64,000 nucleotides of DNA from Pseudomonadota bacterium (lineage in GTDB: Bacteria; Myxococcota_A; Polyangia; GCA-2747355), in assembly GCA_016702545.1 (NCBI GenBank), contig JADJDT010000016.1, positions 83,077 to 147,076 of the forward strand, read 5' to 3'. Positions 37,365-47,508 of the stretch are shown here, piece by piece (position 1 is the first letter of the stretch; each line of letters begins with the position of its first letter). The notes beneath the pieces are model-generated. The model saw only the letters and a list, made by a program, of their open reading frames with translations. It made no database searches and was not told the origin of the DNA. The position numbers were made by a program, and so were the translations under genes.

Positions 37365-40085
37365 ATGATCGTGAACCTCATGCCCTCGATCTCCAGCCGC
37401 CGTTGCGTCCTACCCGTGCTGAGCGGGCTGCTCGGCGCGGTGGCCGTGCTCGGCGGCTGCGCGACCTCCCGGCCGCGCGCCGGGGTGCCGCCGGCGATGG
37501 TTGCCCACAGGAGTGCGAGTACGGTGTCGAAGCTCGACAACGGAATGCGGATCATCGTGCGCCCCCAACCCGGCACGGCGGTCGTGGCGCTCCAGCTCTG
37601 GATCGACGTCGGCAGCGCGGACGAGTCCGATGCGCTGGCCGGGGCCGCGCATGCGCTCGAGCACATGGTCTTCAAGGGGACCGAGCGGCGAGGCGTCGGC
37701 GACATCGCGCGCGAGATCGAGTCGGTGGGTGGCGACGTCAACGCCTGGACCTCGCTCGACCACACCGTCTTCCACGTCACCATGCCGGCGCGCGATTGGC
37801 AGCGCGGGTTAGCGGTGCTGGCCGACGCCGTGCTGAACGTCAAGCTCGACGACGAGGAGCTGCGCAAGGAGATCGAGGTCATCCTCGAGGAGATCAAGGA
37901 GAGCGACGACAGCCCGGCCAGCGTCGCGGCGCACGAGCTCTTTGCGCTCGCCTTCGAGCACCACCCCTACCGGCGCCCGGTGATCGGTTGGGCCGCGACC
38001 GTGCGGCGCTTCCGTCGCGCGGCGCTCGATCGCTTCCTGCGCCGGTATTACGGCCCCGAGCGGATGGCGCTGGTGGTGGTCGGCGAGGTCGATGCGGCGC
38101 GGGTCCAGGCGCGCGTGGCGCGCATCTTCGCTGCCGCCCGCCCGGCGGCGGGATCGAGACCGGCCCAGCGCGGCTTTCGCGCCGCCGAGCCGTCGCAGCA
38201 GCAGCTCCGCGTGCGGGTCGTCCAGCGGCCTTGTCGCGAGGCCCAGCTGGCCTTGGGCTTCCGCATTCCCGAGCTGACCGCGGCCGACAGCCCGGCCCTC
38301 GATCTCGCGGCGGTGATCCTTGGCCAGGGCGAGGGCTCGTGGCTGGTGCGCCGCGTCAAGGACGAGCAGCAGGTGGTCACCGATGTCGCGGCCTATGCCT
38401 ACGCGCCGCGCGACCCGGGGCTGTTGATCGTCAACGCGGCCAGTCGGCCCGAGCGCGTGGTCGAGGCGGCCGCGGCGATCAGTGAGCAGCTGCGCCTGCT
38501 GGCGCAGACGGGTCCCCACGCGCGCGGAGCTCGAGCGCGCCCGGGCCCTGATCGAGGGTGACACCGTGCACCAGCAGGAGACGGTGCAGGGACAGGCCCG
38601 CCAGCTGGGCTACTTCGCGTCGGTGGCCGGTGACCCCGAGTTCGACCGGCGCTATCTCGAGCGCGTGCAGCGCATCGACGCGGCCCAGGTGATGGCGGCC
38701 GCTCGCCGCTACCTGACGGCGGAGCGGCTGAGCCTGGTGGCGCTCACCTCCTACGCCGACCCGCGGCTCGAGCCAGACCTCCGGCAGGCGGTGCTGGCGG
38801 CGCTCCGCGGCCCACCAGCGGCGCGGGCGCCCGTCGCGCGGGCCGTGGTCCCGACCCGCTGGCGCCTGCCCGGTGGTGCGCGGCTGGTGCTGCTGCCCGA
38901 TCCCTCACTCCCGATCGTCGTGATGCGCGCGGCCTGGCTCGGCGGTCTGCGCTACGAGACGGCAGCGAGCAACGGCATCAACAACCTGTTGGCCGCGCTC
39001 GCCACGCGTGGCACCACCTCGCGTGGCGCGGACGAGGTCAATGGGGCGATCGAGCGCATGGCGGGATCGATCGCCGGCTTCTCGGGCCGCAATAGCTTCG
39101 GCCTGCGACTCGATGTGCTGGCGCGCTACCAGCACGAGGCGCTCGACGTGCTGGCGGACTGCATCTGCAGCCCCGCCTTCCGGCCGAGCGAGGTCGCCGG
39201 CCGACGCCGCGAGGCCTTGGATGAGCTGGAGGCGCTGGCCGACGACCCCGTCACCATCGCACTCGACCTGTTCGCGGCCACCGCCTATCGGCGACATCCC
39301 TATCGGCTCAACCCGCTCGGCACGCCGCGCTCGGTCGCGAGCCTGCGCCGCGAGCAGCTGGCGGCCTACCACCGGCGCTACTTCACGCCGGACCGCATGG
39401 TGTTCGTGGCCACGGGGGATCTCGACGTGGACGGTCTTCGCGCGCGTTGCGCCCGCCTCTTTGGCGCTGCCGCTGGTCGTCGGGTCGTCGCCCGCCCGCC
39501 CGCGCCGGCGCCGGAGCCTGCCGTACGGGCGCCGCGCTGGGCCGAGCTGACCCTGCCCAAGGAGCAGGCCCAGGTCGTCGTCGGGTACCCGGGCACCACC
39601 TTGCGCCATCGCGACCGCCACGCGCTCGAGCTGCTGGCGGCCCTGCTCGCAGGGCAGGGCGGCCGCCTCTTCCTCGATCTCCGCGACGGCCAGGGGTTGG
39701 CCTACCGCCTGGGCGCGTTCTCGCAGGAGGGCATCGAACCGGGCCAGTTCGTGATCCACGTCGCGACCGCGGCGGACAAGGTCATGCGGTGCTCGAGGGC
39801 ATCGCGGCGCACCTCGCGGCGCTGCGCGACGATCGGGTCACCGCCCACGAGCTGCGCCGCGTGCAGCGCTACGCCATCGGCACGCATCAAATAGCGCTGC
39901 AGCGCAAGTCCACGCTGGCCTCGTGCATGGCCTTCGACGAGCTCTACGGCCTCGGCTACGCCAGCTATCGCCGCTACGCCGACGAGGTCAGCGCCGTCAC
40001 GGCGGAGCAGCTCCGCGCCGTCGCTCGGCGCTATCTGGTCGAGCAGCGGCGCGTGGTGGCGATCGTGCGCCCGGAGGGTGCTTAA
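37365..40085 (+). CDS. M16-family (insulinase-type) metallopeptidase lipoprotein, two halves (two frameshifts)
   Basis: ~907 residues. The N-terminus has a lipobox (SGLLGAVAVLGGC). The first M16 half holds the inverted zinc motif His96-A-L-Glu99-His100 (HALEHMVFKGTERRGVGDIA) and the third ligand Glu near EEIKE. The second half lacks the zinc motif and should form the other side of the chamber. Two breaks occur: a C4 run at 38514-38517, where deleting one C restores GPTRAELERARALIEGD, and at ~39784-39790, where adding one G gives VMAVLEGIAAHLAAL. Both are typical single-base errors. Relatives degrade peptides at or outside the inner membrane. The gene converges with the CPBP gene at 40143. Confidence 0.87.
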
Positions 40086-40142
40086 CCCCAAGGCTCAGGT
40101 GGGTTGAATGGCGGGATGGATCGACCCAGCTCAGCCTTGGCC

Positions 40143-40904
40143 TTAGGCCAACAAGAGCACGTAGGCGTCATAGATCGCGTGCGTGTAGACTGCCGTGGCG
40201 AACCCGCGCAGCAGGTAGATCGCCGCGAAGAACCCGCCGGCCAGGGTGCGGTAGATCAGCGGGTAGACTGATACCTCGCCCTGCAGCAGCTCGGGATGGT
40301 GCGCCGCGGCGAAGATCAGCGAGCTGACGAGCACGGCCGCGCTGGCGGCGAGCCAGCCGCGCAGGCCGCCCCAGCGCTGCAGGGCCAGCCGCAGGCCACC
40401 GAGGAGCCCCGCGCGAAAGACCAACTCCTCGTGGACGCCGGCGCCGGCGGACACCACCAAGGCGCCCATCACGCTGAAGCCGCTGCCGGCGGGCGCGCCG
40501 CCGGTGGACTGCAGCGGATTGACGCCGAGCAGATCGACCACGACGAAGACGATGAAGGTGCCCATCGTCAGCGCATAGAGCGCGCTCTCGGCCAGCACGG
40601 CGAGCAGCGGGCGCGCCGTCAGCCGCTGCCCACGCCAGAGGTAGAACACCATCACCAGCAGCGAGAGCAGCAGGCTGACCTGGAGCAGGATGAAGCCGGC
40701 GGATCCGAGCCACCGCAGCAGACTGCGCGTCACCAGATCGACGCCGTTCAGCGAGTGGGTGAGCAGCGCTCCCAGCTCGTAGAACACGAGCAGCGGCAGC
40801 ACCAGGATGATCGTCGTCAGGAGATTGGGGCGGCGCAGGCGGGGCTGCCGACGTCGGCGGCCCCTGCCATTAGTGTTGGGCCCGCTGCCGTTGGGGTTAG
40901 CCAT
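40143..40904 (-). CDS. CPBP-family intramembrane metalloprotease
   Basis: 253 residues with a basic N-terminus and six or seven membrane helices. The CPBP (Abi/Rce1-like) motifs are in order: EELVFRAGLLGGL (EExxxR), SSLIFAAAHHPELL (His) and TAVYTHAIYDAYVLLLA (HxxxD). These make the metal site within the membrane. Prokaryotic members include bacteriocin-immunity and prenyl-peptide proteases; the substrate here is unknown. The next gene on the same strand is the zinc-ribbon protein. A second CPBP gene lies at 53363. Confidence 0.87.
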   Translation of the reverse strand: MANPNGSGPNTNGRGRRRRQPRLRRPNLLTTIILVLPLLVFYELGALLTHSLNGVDLVTRSLLRWLGSAGFILLQVSLLLSLLVMVFYLWRGQRLTARPLLAVLAESALYALTMGTFIVFVVVDLLGVNPLQSTGGAPAGSGFSVMGALVVSAGAGVHEELVFRAGLLGGLRLALQRWGGLRGWLAASAAVLVSSLIFAAAHHPELLQGEVSVYPLIYRTLAGGFFAAIYLLRGFATAVYTHAIYDAYVLLLA

Positions 40905-40973
40905 GATCGGGAGGGCTCAGCCGGGCGCGCCGGTGGTGGTCTGGGCTTACCGGTGCTCAAGGGGCGTGGGAGC

Positions 40974-42035
40974 TCAGCGACGGTGTCCGCCGCCGCGCCC
41001 GCTCTTGCCCGCACCGCGCGGGTGGCGACCGGTCGCGGTCGCGCGGCCCCCACGGGAACCCGCCTGGGCTTCGCGGCCGCGCTGCGGGGTGCGCGCCTCG
41101 TGGCGCGTCCGCTCCTTCGTGGCCGGCATTGCGGCCGGTTTGGGCGCGGCCGGTTTGGGCGCAGTCTTGCTGCGGCCTCCAGCCAAGGGCTGCGGCCGGC
41201 TGCGGGCCGTGCCCGCGGCGGCCGGTGCGGCCGCTGCCCCACCGCGCTTGGGCGCCGCCACGGGCGGCTTGCTGCCCCCCGCGGCCGTCTTCCCAGCGGC
41301 GAGAGCAGCCTTCGGTGTGGCCTTGCTCGGGATCGCCCCCGCCGCGCCGGCGGTCTTGGCGGCCGAGCCCGCGGTGGCTCGCGGGACCGCCGCCTGGGTC
41401 TTCGCGGTCGCCTGGCTGGCGCGCGCCGGCCGACTCGCTGCCGGCCGCTTCCCCTTCGGCCGACTCGCCGCTGGTCGGTTCGCCGCCGGTCGATTCGCCG
41501 CCGGTCGATTCGCCGCCAGGCGCGTCGCTGCCAGACGCGTCGCCGTCGGTCGTCCTGCCACCTGACTCGCGGCCAGATGGCCTGCTGCGAGATCGGGGCG
41601 GTTGTGAACGAGGATCCGTGGGCCGTCCTCGAAGGTCCCTTCGAACTTCGTTTCGCTCACGACCTCGCTGACATAGCCGAGTCCGAAGGAGCTGTGTCGA
41701 AAGATGTCGCCCTCGCGGTAGGTGTCCGCGGGAGCGTAGTTGCCTGCGCGCACCGCCGACGGTTCCGCCATCACCTCGCCCCAGGGGCGCTTGCGCAGGC
41801 TCTGGCGTCGTCGCACGGCGATGGGCTCGGGAACCTCGTCATCGACGTCTCCGCGGGGGGGGCGATAGGCGTGGGTTGCCCCGCAGACGGCGCACTGCAC
41901 GCTCCGGACCTCACCCTCGAAGACCGTGACGATCGTATGTTGAGTATCCGCTTTGCAGCTGGCGCAGAAGGCGTCGGTTTCGCCGCCGACCTCGAAGGGC
42001 GATTCCTTGAATATCATGTATTCCATGTTGCGCAT
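40974..42035 (-). CDS. Zinc-ribbon and Tudor-like protein with histone-H1-like tail
   Basis: 353 residues from ATG 42035; the frame goes to 42200 but overlaps the divergent kinase gene. Residues ~1-60 are a zinc ribbon (FCASCKADTQHTIVTVFE ... QCAVCGATHAY). Residues ~110-155 hold a small HxxFGxG domain (FRHSSFGLGYVSEVVSE, GTFEDGPRILVHN) like the Tudor-type module at the end of UvrD/PcrA helicases. The last ~190 residues are Ala/Pro/Arg/Lys-rich with units such as LAANRPAANRPAANRPA, coded by ~15-bp DNA repeats near 41460-41530. The tail resembles histone H1-like and HU-tail sequences and should bind DNA or RNA. Function inferred only. Start uncertain. Confidence 0.68.
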   Translation of the reverse strand: MRNMEYMIFKESPFEVGGETDAFCASCKADTQHTIVTVFEGEVRSVQCAVCGATHAYRPPRGDVDDEVPEPIAVRRRQSLRKRPWGEVMAEPSAVRAGNYAPADTYREGDIFRHSSFGLGYVSEVVSETKFEGTFEDGPRILVHNRPDLAAGHLAASQVAGRPTATRLAATRLAANRPAANRPAANRPAASRPKGKRPAASRPARASQATAKTQAAVPRATAGSAAKTAGAAGAIPSKATPKAALAAGKTAAGGSKPPVAAPKRGGAAAAPAAAGTARSRPQPLAGGRSKTAPKPAAPKPAAMPATKERTRHEARTPQRGREAQAGSRGGRATATGRHPRGAGKSGRGGGHRR

Positions 42036-42073
42036 GCCGTGCGGAAAAATCTGTTCGGCTCCTACCACACCTC

Positions 42074-43729
42074 GTGCAGTGTGGCAAGGTGGGAGAGCGA
42101 CGCCGTGCCCCGCGACCCGCCTTGTCACGCCTCCGCGCCGCATGCTATCAGGCTCTGAGACGGTGGGCCAATTTGGCGCAGCGACGTGGGATTTCACCAC
42201 TTTGGGGCATCCTCCCGGCGGTCATGGTGGCGGCCCTGGTGCTCGGCTATTTCAGCTACCGCTTCGCGGCGGAGTTGGCGCAGCGCAGCGAGGCCTCAGT
42301 CGAAAGCAGCACCCGCGCCCTCGGCATCAAGCTGATCGACCGCCTCGAGCAGGTGATCATCGACGGCGGTCGCACCTTCTTCCGTCTGGTCAGCGTCGAT
42401 GACCCCCACGAGTTCCGTGAGCTCTGGCGCCGCATCGTGCGCGTCAGCCCAGCGGTCGAGAGTGTCACGGTGCTGGGGCCCGACCGCCGCATCGTGTATC
42501 TGGTCGCCAAGCTCGATCCGGCCGCCTTGGATGCGTTCCGCCAGCTGTTCCTGCAGCGGATGCTGCCCGATCTCGAGCTCGAGCGCCTGGCGGTCGAGCA
42601 CCACAAGCACCTCTACAAGCGCTACGACGGGCGACCGTACCTGATCTCCTACATCCGCCAGCACGCCGGCGGCCGCGACTACTACCTCGTGCTCAACATG
42701 AACCTGCAGTACGTCGTCGAGGATGTCTTTCCGCAGGAGTTCAGAGAGCTGGAGTCCACGAACGCGATCTCCGTGATCGACGAGGAGAGCGCGCATCCCG
42801 TCTATGGCCGACCGGTCGACGTTTCGAGCCAGCTGGTGTTCGAGGGCCTCTTCCCGACGACGCTCTACAAGTGGCGCCTGCAGGTCGCCCCACGCCAGCT
42901 CGGGCCCCTGCGTCGCGGCGCGCGGGCACGGCGCCTCTCGGCGGTGTTGCTGGTGGGCGGGGCGAACGCGGTGATCTGGATCGGTCTGGCGGTGATCCTG
43001 ATCGCCGTGCGAAAGGAGCGGCGCGCCAACGCGCTGAAGAGCGACTTCATCGCCAACGTCAGCCACGAGCTCAAGACGCCGCTCTCCCTGATCCGCATGT
43101 TCGGTGAGCTGTTGGCGCTCGGGCGCGTGAAGGACGCGCAGACGGCGCGCGAGTACGCCGAGATCATCATGCGCGAGAGCGACCGCCTCAGCAGCCAGAT
43201 CGACAACGTGCTCGACTTTGCGCGCATCGAGCGCGGCAAGGACGCCTACAGCATGCGCGAGGGCGACCTGCGCGGGGTCGTGGAGCGCGCGGTCGAGCTG
43301 TGCCGCTATCGCGCGGAGCAGCAGCACCTCCGCCTCGAGCTCGTCCTGCCCGATGACCCCGTGGTGGCGGTCTTCGACGAGAGCGCGATGACCCTGCTGG
43401 TGCTCAACCTGGTCGAGAACGCGCTGAAGTACGCCGCCGTGGCAGGTGCCGCGATTCGGGTGCTGCTCGATCGCCACGCCAGCGGTCTGCGGCTGCAGGT
43501 GAGTGACGAGGGACCCGGGCTGACGCCCGATGAGCAGCGCCGCGTCTTCGAGCGCTTCTACCGCGGAGAGCGCGCCCGACAGGGGCCCCAGCGCGGCTCG
43601 GGGATCGGCCTCAGCCTGGTCAAGCACATCGCCCAGGCCCACGGTGGGCGCGCCCAGGTGCGCAGCGAGCTGGGCAAGGGCGCCACCTTCGAGGTACTCC
43701 TCCCCGCCGTAGCGCGAGGTCCAGCCTGA
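42074..43729 (+). CDS. Sensor histidine kinase, membrane-bound
   Basis: 551 residues from GTG 42074. Two membrane helices (ILPAVMVAALVLGYFSYRF; LLVGGANAVIWIGLAVILIAV) flank a ~220-residue periplasmic sensor region. The HisKA box is IANVSHELKTPLSLIRMF, His331. The ATPase domain has NLVENALKYA (N box), SDEGPGLTPDEQRRVFERF (G1/F boxes) and GSGIGLSLVKHIAQAHGG (G2). It phosphorylates the next gene product, whose start overlaps its stop (TGATG), so the two are one operon. The signal is unknown. The start could be an inner Met, as the gap to the divergent gene is only 38 bp. Confidence 0.92.
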   Translation: MQCGKVGERRRAPRPALSRLRAACYQALRRWANLAQRRGISPLWGILPAVMVAALVLGYFSYRFAAELAQRSEASVESSTRALGIKLIDRLEQVIIDGGRTFFRLVSVDDPHEFRELWRRIVRVSPAVESVTVLGPDRRIVYLVAKLDPAALDAFRQLFLQRMLPDLELERLAVEHHKHLYKRYDGRPYLISYIRQHAGGRDYYLVLNMNLQYVVEDVFPQEFRELESTNAISVIDEESAHPVYGRPVDVSSQLVFEGLFPTTLYKWRLQVAPRQLGPLRRGARARRLSAVLLVGGANAVIWIGLAVILIAVRKERRANALKSDFIANVSHELKTPLSLIRMFGELLALGRVKDAQTAREYAEIIMRESDRLSSQIDNVLDFARIERGKDAYSMREGDLRGVVERAVELCRYRAEQQHLRLELVLPDDPVVAVFDESAMTLLVLNLVENALKYAAVAGAAIRVLLDRHASGLRLQVSDEGPGLTPDEQRRVFERFYRGERARQGPQRGSGIGLSLVKHIAQAHGGRAQVRSELGKGATFEVLLPAVARGPA

Positions 43730-44453
43730 TGGTCCCACCTGCCGAGGCCAAGCCGATGGTCGAGCCCAGCACCAGGCGCGTGTTGCTGATCGAGGACGAG
43801 CCCGACCTGCTGCGCGGGCTGTGCGACGCGCTGCGCTTCGAGGGTCTCGAGGTCGTCGCCGCGCAGACGGGGACCGAGGGCCTCGCCCTCGCCACCCAGG
43901 GGCGATCGATCTCGTGCTGCTCGATCTGATGCTGCCCGACCTCAACGGCTTCCGCGTCTGCGAGCAGATTCGCGCGCACAGCCCGCAGCTGCCGATCATC
44001 ATCCTCAGCGCGCGGGGGCAAGAGACCGACAAGGTGCGGGGGCTGGAGGCCGGGGCCGACGACTACGTCACCAAGCCCTTCAGCGTGGCCGAGCTGGTCG
44101 CCCGCGTGGGCGCCATCTTTCGTCGTTCGGCCCGACTGGGCGGGGCGCAGCCCGAGCTGCTGCAGCTCGGCAGCGCGACGGTCGATCTGAAGAAGCACAC
44201 CGTCACGCGCAATCGTCGCAGCGAGCCGCTGACCTTCTTCGAGGTCGAGCTGCTGCGCATGCTCAGTGAGCGAGCCGATCAGCCGGTGTCGCGCGACGAG
44301 CTGCTGGAGCGGATCTGGGGGCTCGACGCCAGCTCGACCAATCGCACGGTGGACAACGTGATCGTCAAGCTGCGCAAGAAGATCGAGGCCGATAGCCGCG
44401 CACCGCAGCACATCCTGACGATCTACGGCTGCGGCTACAAGCTCGTGCGCTAG
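43729..44453 (+). CDS. OmpR/PhoB-family response regulator (one frameshift)
   Basis: ~241 residues. The receiver has the acidic pair in VLLIEDEPDLLRGL, the phospho-acceptor Asp in LVLLDLMLPDLNG, Thr/Ser in IILSARG and Lys in YVTKPFS. The DNA-binding domain is a winged helix: LTFFEVELLRMLSERADQPVSRDELLERIWG and RTVDNVIVKLRKKIE. It should bind promoters after phosphorylation by the coupled kinase. The frame breaks at the G4 run at 43899-43902; adding one G restores ATQGAIDLVLLDL. The motifs on both sides are perfect, so a missing base in the sequence is the simplest cause. Confidence 0.9.
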
Positions 44454-44574
44454 CGCTGCTCCAGGTCTGCGGCCTCTGGCCGTGGCCTTGTCACCCCTTG
44501 CCACGGCTGGTATGACGCCCACGCCTCGCGCGCAGCGGCTGCTCGCGCGAAGCGGAACAAGTGAGATCAAGCGC

Positions 44575-47508
44575 ATGAGATACAAGAAGCTGCTGATCAG
44601 CGCGGGTATCGCGTTGGCCCTGCTCGCCGGTCTGCTCTACGGCGCCGCGACCTTCTGGACCGAGTACGCCTGGTTCGTCGAGCTCGGCTTCTCCAAGGTC
44701 TTCGTGACCACGCTGGTCGCGCAGCTCGGCACCGGCGCCGCCTTCGGCTTGGTCGCCCTCGCCCTGCTCGGGTTGCATGTCTACCTGATTCGGCGCCTCA
44801 GCCGCCCGCGCACCGACTGGGTGATCGTGACGCCCGAGGGCAACCTCGACCTGCGCGACCTGGTGGCGCGGGTCTCGACCCCGGTCGTCGTCGCGGCGGC
44901 CCTGCTCGTCGCCGCCGGCATGGGCTACTGGGCGGCGCTGGCCTGGGAGGACGTGCTGAAGGCGATCTACGCCACGCCCTTCGGGCGCAGCGAGCCGATC
45001 CTCGGCCTGGATGTCGGCTTCTACCTCTTGCGCGTGCCGCTGCTGCAGTTCGCCCAGCAGTGGCTGGTCTATCTGACGGCCCTCTGCGCCGCGCTCTCCG
45101 CGATCGTCTACACGGCGCGCGGGGCGATCGTGGTCAAGGGGCGTTGGCCCGTGATGTCACCGGGCGTGCGCGCGCACCTGCTCTTCGCGCTCGCCTGCGT
45201 GGTGGCGACCGTCGCCTGGGGCTTCCGCGTCGAGATGTACGAGACGCTGTTCTCCAAGCGCGGCATCGCCTACGGCGCGACCTTCACCGATGTCTACGCC
45301 AATCTGCTGGCCTACCGCCTGCTGATCGTCGCCTGCCTGGTCTGCGCCGCCTTCCTGCTGGTCTCGATGCGCAGCGGCGCGCAAAGCGGTCCCGAGTCCC
45401 TCAAGTGGCCGCTGATCAGCGTGGCAGGGGTGGTCGTGCTGTGGGTGCTCGGCGTGTTCGTCTGGCCGACGGTCGTCCAGCGGCTGATCGTCAACCCCAA
45501 CGAGCTCGAGAAGGAGCGCCCCTACCTCGAGCACGCGATCGAGGGCACGCGTCGCGCCTACGGCATCGACAAGGTCGAGATGCGCGAGTTCCCCGCCGAG
45601 GAGACCTTGACGGCGAAGGATCTGGCCGCCAACCCGACGACGATCGACAACATCAAGATCTGGGATCATCGGCCGCTGCGCGAGACCTACCGCCAGATGC
45701 AGGTGATCCGCCTGTACTATGACTTCCCCAACATCAGCGTCGATCGCTATCGCATCGACGGGCGCTACTGGCAGGTGATGCTCTCGGCGCGTGAGCTGAT
45801 TCACGATCAGCTGCCGGCGCAGAGCCAGACCTGGGTCAACCGCCACCTGCAGTACACCCACGGCTACGGCGTCTGCCTCAGCCCGGTCAATCACGCGATC
45901 GGTGAGGGGCTGCCCGATTTCTGGATCAAGGACATCCCGCCCCAGTCGCGTCACCAAGAGCTGCGCATCACGCGGCCGGAGATCTACTACGGCCTGGAGA
46001 GCGACGACTACGTGCTGGTCAAGACCACGACGCAGGAGTTCGATTACCCGCGCGGTCGAGACAACGCCTATTGCACCTACCAGGGACGAGGCGGTGTCGG
46101 CGTCGGGTCGTTCATGCGGCGGCTGCTCTTCTCTCTGCGCTTCGCCGACATCAACCTGCTCTTCACCGAGCACCTCAAGCCCGAGAGCCGCATCCTGTTC
46201 AACCGCAGCATCCAGCAGCGCGTGACGAGCGTCGCGCCCTTCTTGATGCTCGATCAGGAGCCCTACATCATCGTCGCCAATGGGCGGCTGCTCTGGGTCC
46301 AGGACGCCTACACCATCAGCTATCGCTACCCCTATTCACAACCGACGCCGCTCGGGCGCCGCAAGCGCATCAACTACCTGCGCAACTCGGTCAAGGTGAC
46401 GATCGACGCCCATGACGGCTCGCTCGCGCTCTACGTCTGGGATGCCGGCGACCCGATGATCCAGACCTACCGCAAGATGTTCCCGTCGCTCTTCAAGCGG
46501 CGCGACGAGATGCCGGCGGCGGTGCGTGCTCACGTGCGCTATCCCAAGGATCTGTTCACGGTGCAGGCCGCGATGTACGAGTCGTTCCACATGTCCGACC
46601 CGCGGGTGTTCTACAACCAAGAGGACAAGTGGAGCATCGCGCGCGAGCTCGAGGAGAAGACGGGCATCCGTCGCGAGGTGCCGCGGCGCCAGCCCGGCGT
46701 CAGCGCCGAGGTCGTGACCTCGCAGGCGCGGATGACCCCCTATTACATGATCATGCGGCTGCCTGGCGAGCGCGCCGAGAAGTTCCTCTTGATGCTGCCC
46801 TACACGCCGTCGAACAAGGACAACATGGTCGCGTGGATGACGGGCCACTGCGAGGAAGAGGACTACGGCAAGCTGCGCGTCTACGTCTTCCCCAAGCAGA
46901 AGCTCGTCTTCGGCCCGATGCAGATCGAGGCCCGCATCGACCAGGACGACTACATCTCGCAGTGGATCACGCTGCGCAACCAACAGGGCTCGTCCGTGAT
47001 CCGTGGCGACCTGCTGGTGATCCCGATCGAGCAGTCGCTGCTCTATGTCGAGCCGATCTACCTGCAGTCGACGCAGACCCAGCTGCCCGAGCTCAAGCAG
47101 GTGATCGTCTCCTTCGGTGACAAGGTGTCGATGCAGCCGACGCTGCGCCGCGCGCTCGACGAGGTCTTCGGGCCCTCGCTGGCGCCGGCGAGGACCAACA
47201 CGCCCGAGGGTGTCCGCGCGGCGGCGCGAGCAGCCAACGCGCCCGCGCGCCCCGCCGGCGCGGGCCCGGTCGAGGTGCTCGGCGTCGGGGTCGTACAGCC
47301 GGCGGCACGCCTGGCCGGTGAGGCCCTCGGGCACTATCGCAAGGCCCAGCAGGTGCTCGGACAGGGCGATTGGGCAGCCTACGGTCGCGAGCAGCAGCAG
47401 CTCGCGGACCGCCTCGAGCAGCTCAGCCGGGTGCTCGATCCCGCGCTACGGCCTGCGGTCGCCCCGGCCGTCAAGCCGCCGGCGCCGCAGGCGCCCCAGC
47501 GCCAGTAG
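44575..47508 (+). CDS. UPF0182-family integral membrane protein
   Basis: 977 residues from ATG 44575 (MRYKKLLISAGIALALLAGL); an in-frame start at 44482 adds a non-membrane leader. Seven N-terminal membrane helices span ~6-320, then a ~640-residue extracytoplasmic domain. UPF0182 blocks are clear: TEYAWFVELGFSKVF, DVGFYLLRVPLLQF, DNIKIWDHRPLRETYRQMQ, YDFPNISVDRYRIDG, YTHGYGVCLSPVN, and IEQSLLYVEPIYLQ. The family is widespread and has no established biochemical function. The gene follows the two-component system by 121 bp. The C-terminus is Pro/Ala-rich. Confidence 0.94.
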   Translation: MRYKKLLISAGIALALLAGLLYGAATFWTEYAWFVELGFSKVFVTTLVAQLGTGAAFGLVALALLGLHVYLIRRLSRPRTDWVIVTPEGNLDLRDLVARVSTPVVVAAALLVAAGMGYWAALAWEDVLKAIYATPFGRSEPILGLDVGFYLLRVPLLQFAQQWLVYLTALCAALSAIVYTARGAIVVKGRWPVMSPGVRAHLLFALACVVATVAWGFRVEMYETLFSKRGIAYGATFTDVYANLLAYRLLIVACLVCAAFLLVSMRSGAQSGPESLKWPLISVAGVVVLWVLGVFVWPTVVQRLIVNPNELEKERPYLEHAIEGTRRAYGIDKVEMREFPAEETLTAKDLAANPTTIDNIKIWDHRPLRETYRQMQVIRLYYDFPNISVDRYRIDGRYWQVMLSARELIHDQLPAQSQTWVNRHLQYTHGYGVCLSPVNHAIGEGLPDFWIKDIPPQSRHQELRITRPEIYYGLESDDYVLVKTTTQEFDYPRGRDNAYCTYQGRGGVGVGSFMRRLLFSLRFADINLLFTEHLKPESRILFNRSIQQRVTSVAPFLMLDQEPYIIVANGRLLWVQDAYTISYRYPYSQPTPLGRRKRINYLRNSVKVTIDAHDGSLALYVWDAGDPMIQTYRKMFPSLFKRRDEMPAAVRAHVRYPKDLFTVQAAMYESFHMSDPRVFYNQEDKWSIARELEEKTGIRREVPRRQPGVSAEVVTSQARMTPYYMIMRLPGERAEKFLLMLPYTPSNKDNMVAWMTGHCEEEDYGKLRVYVFPKQKLVFGPMQIEARIDQDDYISQWITLRNQQGSSVIRGDLLVIPIEQSLLYVEPIYLQSTQTQLPELKQVIVSFGDKVSMQPTLRRALDEVFGPSLAPARTNTPEGVRAAARAANAPARPAGAGPVEVLGVGVVQPAARLAGEALGHYRKAQQVLGQGDWAAYGREQQQLADRLEQLSRVLDPALRPAVAPAVKPPAPQAPQRQ

